DNA of 7,618 bases from an uncultured Eubacteriales bacterium (lineage in GTDB: Bacteria > Bacillota > Clostridia > Oscillospirales > Oscillospiraceae). This document shows positions 5,616-7,618 of the stretch, one piece after another (position 1 is the stretch's first letter; each line of letters starts with the position of its first letter). The notes beneath the pieces are model-generated. The model did no database searches, was not told the DNA's origin, and saw nothing but the letters and a program-made list of their open reading frames with translations. The stretch is taken from contig CABQNH010000055.1 of NCBI GenBank assembly GCA_902465435.1, positions 1 to 7,618 of the forward strand. Direction: 5' to 3'. The position numbers and the translations under genes are program-made.

Positions 5616-6356
5616 TTAAACTCCCCGCTTCCCTTCATCAAGCAGGTTTCCGTCCGTGGAGATCGTCACGACCTGGCACGGGATCCTTTTCCCGCTTCGC
5701 TGTAATGCGGTCTTTGCCGCGTGCTCCAGCCCGCCGCAGCAGGGAACCTCCATGCGCACGATGGTCACGCTTTCAATGGCATTGCCGCGAAGGATCTCGG
5801 TCAGCTTCTCGGAATAGTCCACGCCGTCGAGCTTCGGGCAGCCCACAAGGGTAATATGCCCCTTCATAAACCGCTCGTGAAACGCGGCGTAGGCATAAGC
5901 CGTGCAGTCGGCGGCAATCAGCAGCCTCGCGCCGTCAAAATACGGTGCGTTTTCCGGCACGAGCTTGATCTGCACGGGCCACTGCGCCAGCCGACTGACC
6001 GACCTTGCCGCAGGTGCCTCTGTCCCGGCGCATTCCGCGTGCTCGATTCTTCTTGACTGACTTCCCGGGCATCCGCAGGGCAATGACATTCCCTCATTCT
6101 TCATTCTTTCCTGCATTTTCTTCTGCTGATTGGCCAGCACTGCCTGCTCATCGTAGGCGGCAGCCTCGCGTTCGACAAAGCGGATTGCCCCGGTGGGGCA
6201 GGCGGGCAGGCAGTCGCCCAAACCGTCGCAGTAATCGTCGCGCATAAGCTGCGCTTTTCCGGCCACCATAGCAATGGCTCCCTCGTGGCAGGCTGCAGCG
6301 CAAGCGCCGCAGCCGTTGCATGTATCCCGATCAATCTCAATGATTCTTCTTTTCAT
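5616..6356 (-). CDS. Cys-rich ferredoxin-type 4Fe-4S protein, partner of Hcp
   Basis: This 246-residue protein has an N-terminal dicluster ferredoxin domain and is the first gene of the hcp operon; it probably donates electrons to Hcp in the cytosol. The first cluster motif is canonical: Cys13, Cys16, Cys19, Cys23 (CNGCGACAAAC). The second, CDGLGDCLPACP, has Cys43, Cys49 and Cys53 but Leu46 where the second Cys is expected, so it may hold a [3Fe-4S] or a site-differentiated cluster. After a helical linker come further Cys groups: PCGCPG (94, 96), Cys109, Cys151, GCPKLD (173), PCCGGLE (206, 207) and Cys227, which could bind another cofactor. The ATG at 6354-6356 has an AAGGAGG site 7 bases upstream. 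No signal peptide is seen. Genes of this type commonly sit beside hcp in Clostridia. The role is inferred from position and cluster motifs. Confidence 0.88.
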   Translation of the reverse strand: MKRRIIEIDRDTCNGCGACAAACHEGAIAMVAGKAQLMRDDYCDGLGDCLPACPTGAIRFVEREAAAYDEQAVLANQQKKMQERMKNEGMSLPCGCPGSQSRRIEHAECAGTEAPAARSVSRLAQWPVQIKLVPENAPYFDGARLLIAADCTAYAYAAFHERFMKGHITLVGCPKLDGVDYSEKLTEILRGNAIESVTIVRMEVPCCGGLEHAAKTALQRSGKRIPCQVVTISTDGNLLDEGKRGV

Positions 6357-6368
6357 AACCGTGCCTCC

Positions 6369-6397
6369 TTGCGTTTATGCCCTGATTATACTATAAT
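6369..6397 (+). promoter_or_regulatory. Promoter of the Crp/Fnr-type regulator
   Basis: TTGCGT at 6369-6374 and TATAAT at 6392-6397 are separated by 17 bp, giving a predicted start near 6404 and a leader of about 36 bases. The -10 boxes of the two divergent promoters nearly touch (6385-6390 minus, 6392-6397 plus), so the two promoters probably interfere with each other. Confidence 0.55.
6385..6390 (-). promoter_or_regulatory. -10 box of the ferredoxin-hcp operon promoter
   Basis: Read on the minus strand this is a perfect TATAAT, placing a start near 6378 and a leader of about 20 bases before the ATG at 6356. At 16-18 bp upstream there is no good -35 box (CGACTT-like sequences only). A strong -10 with a poor -35 fits a promoter that needs an activator, here probably the divergent Crp/Fnr protein. 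Confidence 0.6.
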
Positions 6398-6398
6398 G

Positions 6399-6420
6399 AA
6401 ATCAACAAGTCGGTTGATTT
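6399..6420. promoter_or_regulatory. Palindromic operator 1 (22 bp)
   Basis: AAATCAAC (6399-6406) and GTTGATTT (6413-6420) are exact 8-bp inverted repeats around a 6-base spacer, the spacing usual for Crp/Fnr-family dimers. It covers the predicted transcription start of the regulator gene (about 6404), so binding there would repress that gene. The palindrome is certain; its protein partner is inferred. Confidence 0.6.
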
Positions 6421-6426
6421 TTCAAC
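6413..6426. promoter_or_regulatory. Palindromic operator 2 (14 bp, Fnr-like)
   Basis: GTTGATTTTTCAAC has 5-bp arms (GTTGA/TCAAC) around TTTT and shares its left arm with operator 1. Its centre (6419.5) is 41.5 bp upstream of the hcp-operon start predicted from the -10 box at 6385-6390, which is the class II activation position of Crp/Fnr proteins. Confidence 0.5.
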
Positions 6427-6439
6427 AAAAGAGGATCTT

Positions 6440-7126
6440 ATGAAAAAATTTTTACCTGTTATTCGTTCTTCTTCGCTTTTTTTTGGCGTTTCTGAGGAGG
6501 AGCTTACCGCCATGCTCTCCTGCCTCAAGGCAGAAAAAAAGGACTTCCCAAAGGAAGCCTTCGTGCTGCGCGCCGGCGATACGGCGGAATCGATCGGCAT
6601 GGTACTGTCGGGAAGCGTTCTGGTCATACAGGAGGATATCTGGGGAAATCGCAACATTCTTTCCAAGGCAGGCGCGGGGCAGACCTTTGCCGCCGCCTAT
6701 GCCTGCGCGCCCGGCTCGGTGCTGAATGTCAGCGTGGTCGCGGAGACTCCCGTAACTGCAATGTTTTTGAATATCCGGCGCATTTTAAACGTGTGCCCGT
6801 CCGCCTGTACGCATCACAGCCGGATCATCCGAAATCTGCTTGGCGAGCTTGCCGAAAAGAATCTGCGTTTCAGCGAAAAGCTCACGCACATGGGACAGCG
6901 CAGCACGCGGACAAAGCTCATGTCCTATTTCTCTGCCGAGGCGCAGCGGCTCGGGAAGTATGAATTCGACATTCCCTTTTCAAGGCAGCAACTTGCGGAT
7001 TATCTTGGGGTCGAGCGCAGCGGTCTGTCGCTTGCGCTTGGAAAAATGCGCTGCGAGGGGCTTCTCGACTTTCGCAAAAGCCATTTTGTATTAAAGGTAT
7101 CGCAGTCCGACCGCACTGCGCTCTGA
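6440..7126 (+). CDS. Crp/Fnr family transcriptional regulator
   Basis: A 228-residue regulator with an N-terminal cyclic-nucleotide-binding-like beta-barrel (about residues 12-120), a dimerisation helix (about 128-148) and a C-terminal winged helix. The recognition region is PFSRQQLADYLGVERSGLSL (179-198). The ATG at 6440 has GAGG 5 bases upstream. It is divergent from the ferredoxin-hcp operon, across an 83-base region with two palindromes, so it most likely controls that operon and itself in response to NO, redox or a related signal, like the HcpR group. It lacks the N-terminal Cys cluster of E. coli Fnr. Instead CPSACTHH (Cys119, Cys123, His125, His126) lies at the barrel-helix junction, a candidate metal, Fe-S or heme site. 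The barrel does not show the usual Arg/Ser phosphate cassette for cAMP. The signal is unknown. Confidence 0.9.
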   Translation: MKKFLPVIRSSSLFFGVSEEELTAMLSCLKAEKKDFPKEAFVLRAGDTAESIGMVLSGSVLVIQEDIWGNRNILSKAGAGQTFAAAYACAPGSVLNVSVVAETPVTAMFLNIRRILNVCPSACTHHSRIIRNLLGELAEKNLRFSEKLTHMGQRSTRTKLMSYFSAEAQRLGKYEFDIPFSRQQLADYLGVERSGLSLALGKMRCEGLLDFRKSHFVLKVSQSDRTAL

Positions 7127-7216
7127 GAAATATTGAATATATGCTTTCACGGATGAGGTACCGTTTTCTGACACTCTGCTGAATGAGATCAATAATATAC
7201 GCGAAAGCCTTTTGGA
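7127..7216. other. Spacer between the regulator and the IS200-type element
   Basis: This is non-coding as far as I can see. A frame from 7143 spells about 27 protein-like codons (AFTDEVPFSDTLLNEINNI and so on) without a start codon; it may be a gene relic or chance. GCTTTCACGG at 7143-7152 recurs at 7309-7318 inside the structured region. The left boundary of the IS200-type element probably falls near 7195-7216. Confidence 0.4.
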
Positions 7217-7341
7217 ACCACCGGCCGTGCCGGTGGTATGCACTAGCCCCCTTGGGGCATGCCCATGGCCGAGCCTATAGGCTCATCGAAAAGTCTGCCA
7301 ACCGCGCAGCTTTCACGGGCTGCCCCTAAAGGGGCTTTTGT
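7200..7341 (-). ncRNA. Structured non-coding region downstream of tnpA (candidate RNA)
   Basis: About 140 bases after the tnpA stop hold consecutive palindromes: 7322-7335 (GCCCC/GGGGC), 7271-7284 (perfect GAGCCTATAGGCTC), 7246-7258 (GCCCC/GGGGC, loop CTT) and 7217-7237. A possible long-range pair GAAAGC (7203-7208) with GCTTTC (7309-7314) would enclose three of them. The density exceeds what a single transposon-end hairpin needs. It could be the right end with DNA hairpins, or a transcribed RNA of omega-RNA type left by a lost tnpB; no tnpB is visible. The structure is seen, the RNA is inferred. Confidence 0.35.
7217..7237. repeat. Hairpin likely marking the 3' end of the IS200/IS605-type element
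   Basis: ACCACCGGC (7217-7225) and GCCGGTGGT (7229-7237) form a perfect 9-bp stem with a 3-base loop. IS200/IS605 elements carry subterminal hairpins that TnpA recognises as single-stranded DNA; this one lies on the 3' side of tnpA, the right-end position. Confidence 0.5.
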
Positions 7342-7343
7342 TT
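7322..7343 (+). terminator. Intrinsic terminator, plus strand
   Basis: GCCCC (7322-7326) and GGGGC (7331-7335) form a stem around TAAA, followed by TTTTGTTT (7336-7343). On the plus strand this is a standard rho-independent terminator. It would stop transcripts coming from the regulator gene before they enter tnpA in antisense, a usual safeguard at insertion-sequence ends. Confidence 0.6.
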
Positions 7344-7618
7344 ATTTGCCCTCTGTTATTGGCTGACCCGTAAACGGGTCTACATGCTCCTTTATACTCA
7401 TTTGGTCGTCTGTGTAATCTTCCTGTAGCTGATTTCGGATATACTCTTGGATTGCCTTCCTGTTCGCTCCTACTGTACTTACATAATAGCCCCGGCACCA
7501 GAAATGCCGGTTCCCATACTTGTACTTAAGGTGCGCGTACTTCTCGAAAATCATTAGGCTGCTCTTTCCTTTGAGGTAACCCATAATCTGTGCTACACTG
7601 TATTTCGGCGGTATCGAT
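7342..7618 (-). CDS. tnpA: IS200/IS605-family transposase TnpA, C-terminal part (5' end outside window)
   Basis: The minus-strand frame is open to the window edge and ends with TAA at 7342-7344; 91 codons are visible of about 150 usual. TnpA is a small single-strand-specific HUH/Y1 transposase. Visible parts are SIPPKYSVAQIMGYLKGKSS (helix after the HUH strand), NRHFWCRGYYVSTVG, and the helix AIQEYIRNQ whose Tyr (codon 7441-7443) should be the nucleophile. The HUH histidines lie beyond the right edge. The extended tail (SIKEHVDPFTGQPITEGK) is typical of a clostridial subgroup. An ATG at 7582-7584 is internal and not the start, because conserved family sequence continues upstream of it. The element's 3' side carries the hairpins at 7200-7341. 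No tnpB is seen within the window. Confidence 0.9.
   Translation of the reverse strand, partial: SIPPKYSVAQIMGYLKGKSSLMIFEKYAHLKYKYGNRHFWCRGYYVSTVGANRKAIQEYIRNQLQEDYTDDQMSIKEHVDPFTGQPITEGK

Noticed and set aside
5615..5641. Upstream ATG at 5639-5641 as the hcp start
   Set aside because: It lies within the ferredoxin coding end without a good ribosome binding site; the ATG at 5612-5614 has GGGGAG at proper spacing and matches the family N-terminus.
4661..5854. Long plus-strand open frame (397 codons) antisense to hcp and the ferredoxin gene
   Set aside because: It is a mirror of GC-rich coding sequence on the minus strand, where every Hcp ligand is conserved; the antisense product is Arg/His-rich with no recognisable motif.
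7143..7211. Protein-like plus-strand stretch after the regulator gene
   Set aside because: It has no start codon in frame (a stop lies just upstream at 7134-7136), is only about 25 codons long and runs into the IS hairpin; too short to name.
7365..7380. GACCCG-TAAA-CGGGTC palindrome
   Set aside because: It lies inside the tnpA coding region at the conserved DPFTG tail, so the codons explain it; a structural role is possible but unsupported.
1..7618. CRISPR array, tRNA, rRNA or riboswitch
   Set aside because: I saw no regularly spaced direct repeats, no tRNA-like cloverleaf with a CCA end, no rRNA sequence and no recognisable riboswitch core on either strand.

Overview
The window looks like chromosome of a moderately GC-rich, strictly anaerobic Firmicute, most likely a gut Clostridium-class bacterium near the Oscillospiraceae. 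The clues are the protein styles (M3 oligoendopeptidase, Hcp with its ferredoxin partner, clostridial GNAT and large serine recombinase fragments), AGGAGG-like ribosome binding sites, and common mobile elements of that group. This placement is inference; no rRNA or other marker gene is present.

Layout. (1) 1-828: the 3' half of an M3 zinc oligoendopeptidase gene, plus strand. (2) 836-965: a compact, strongly palindromic intergenic element. (3) 968-3840: an accessory patchwork in which almost every gene is truncated, fused or frameshifted. It holds a GNAT acetyltransferase remnant joined in frame to an intact cytidine/blasticidin-type deaminase; a large serine recombinase remnant on the minus strand; the C-terminal end of an unrecognised protein; a flavodoxin broken by one missing base; an intact A+T-rich alpha/beta hydrolase; a two-helix membrane peptide; and the N-terminus of an IS5-type transposase. 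(4) 3915-3966: a long hairpin past the end of the hcp operon. (5) 4025-7126: a coherent stress module. A ferredoxin-like gene and hcp (hybrid cluster protein) form a minus-strand operon, divergent from a Crp/Fnr-type regulator, with two nested palindromes between them. (6) 7200-7618: a structured non-coding region and the 3' part of an IS200/IS605 tnpA running off the right edge.

How the genes fit together. The hcp block is the functional core. The Fe-S protein probably passes electrons to Hcp, which in characterised relatives reduces hydroxylamine or NO, and the divergent regulator probably controls both itself and the operon in response to nitrosative or redox stress. In the intergenic region one palindrome is centred 41.5 bp upstream of the predicted hcp-operon start, as expected for class II activation. 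A second, overlapping palindrome covers the predicted start of the regulator gene, as expected for autorepression. The 836-3840 patchwork looks like an integration hot spot that has collected and lost several mobile elements. I found no clearly new defence or biosynthetic system. The most interesting items are the nested operators, the Cys-modified ferredoxin partner of Hcp, the GNAT-deaminase fusion, the structured region beside tnpA, and the palindromic element at 836-965.
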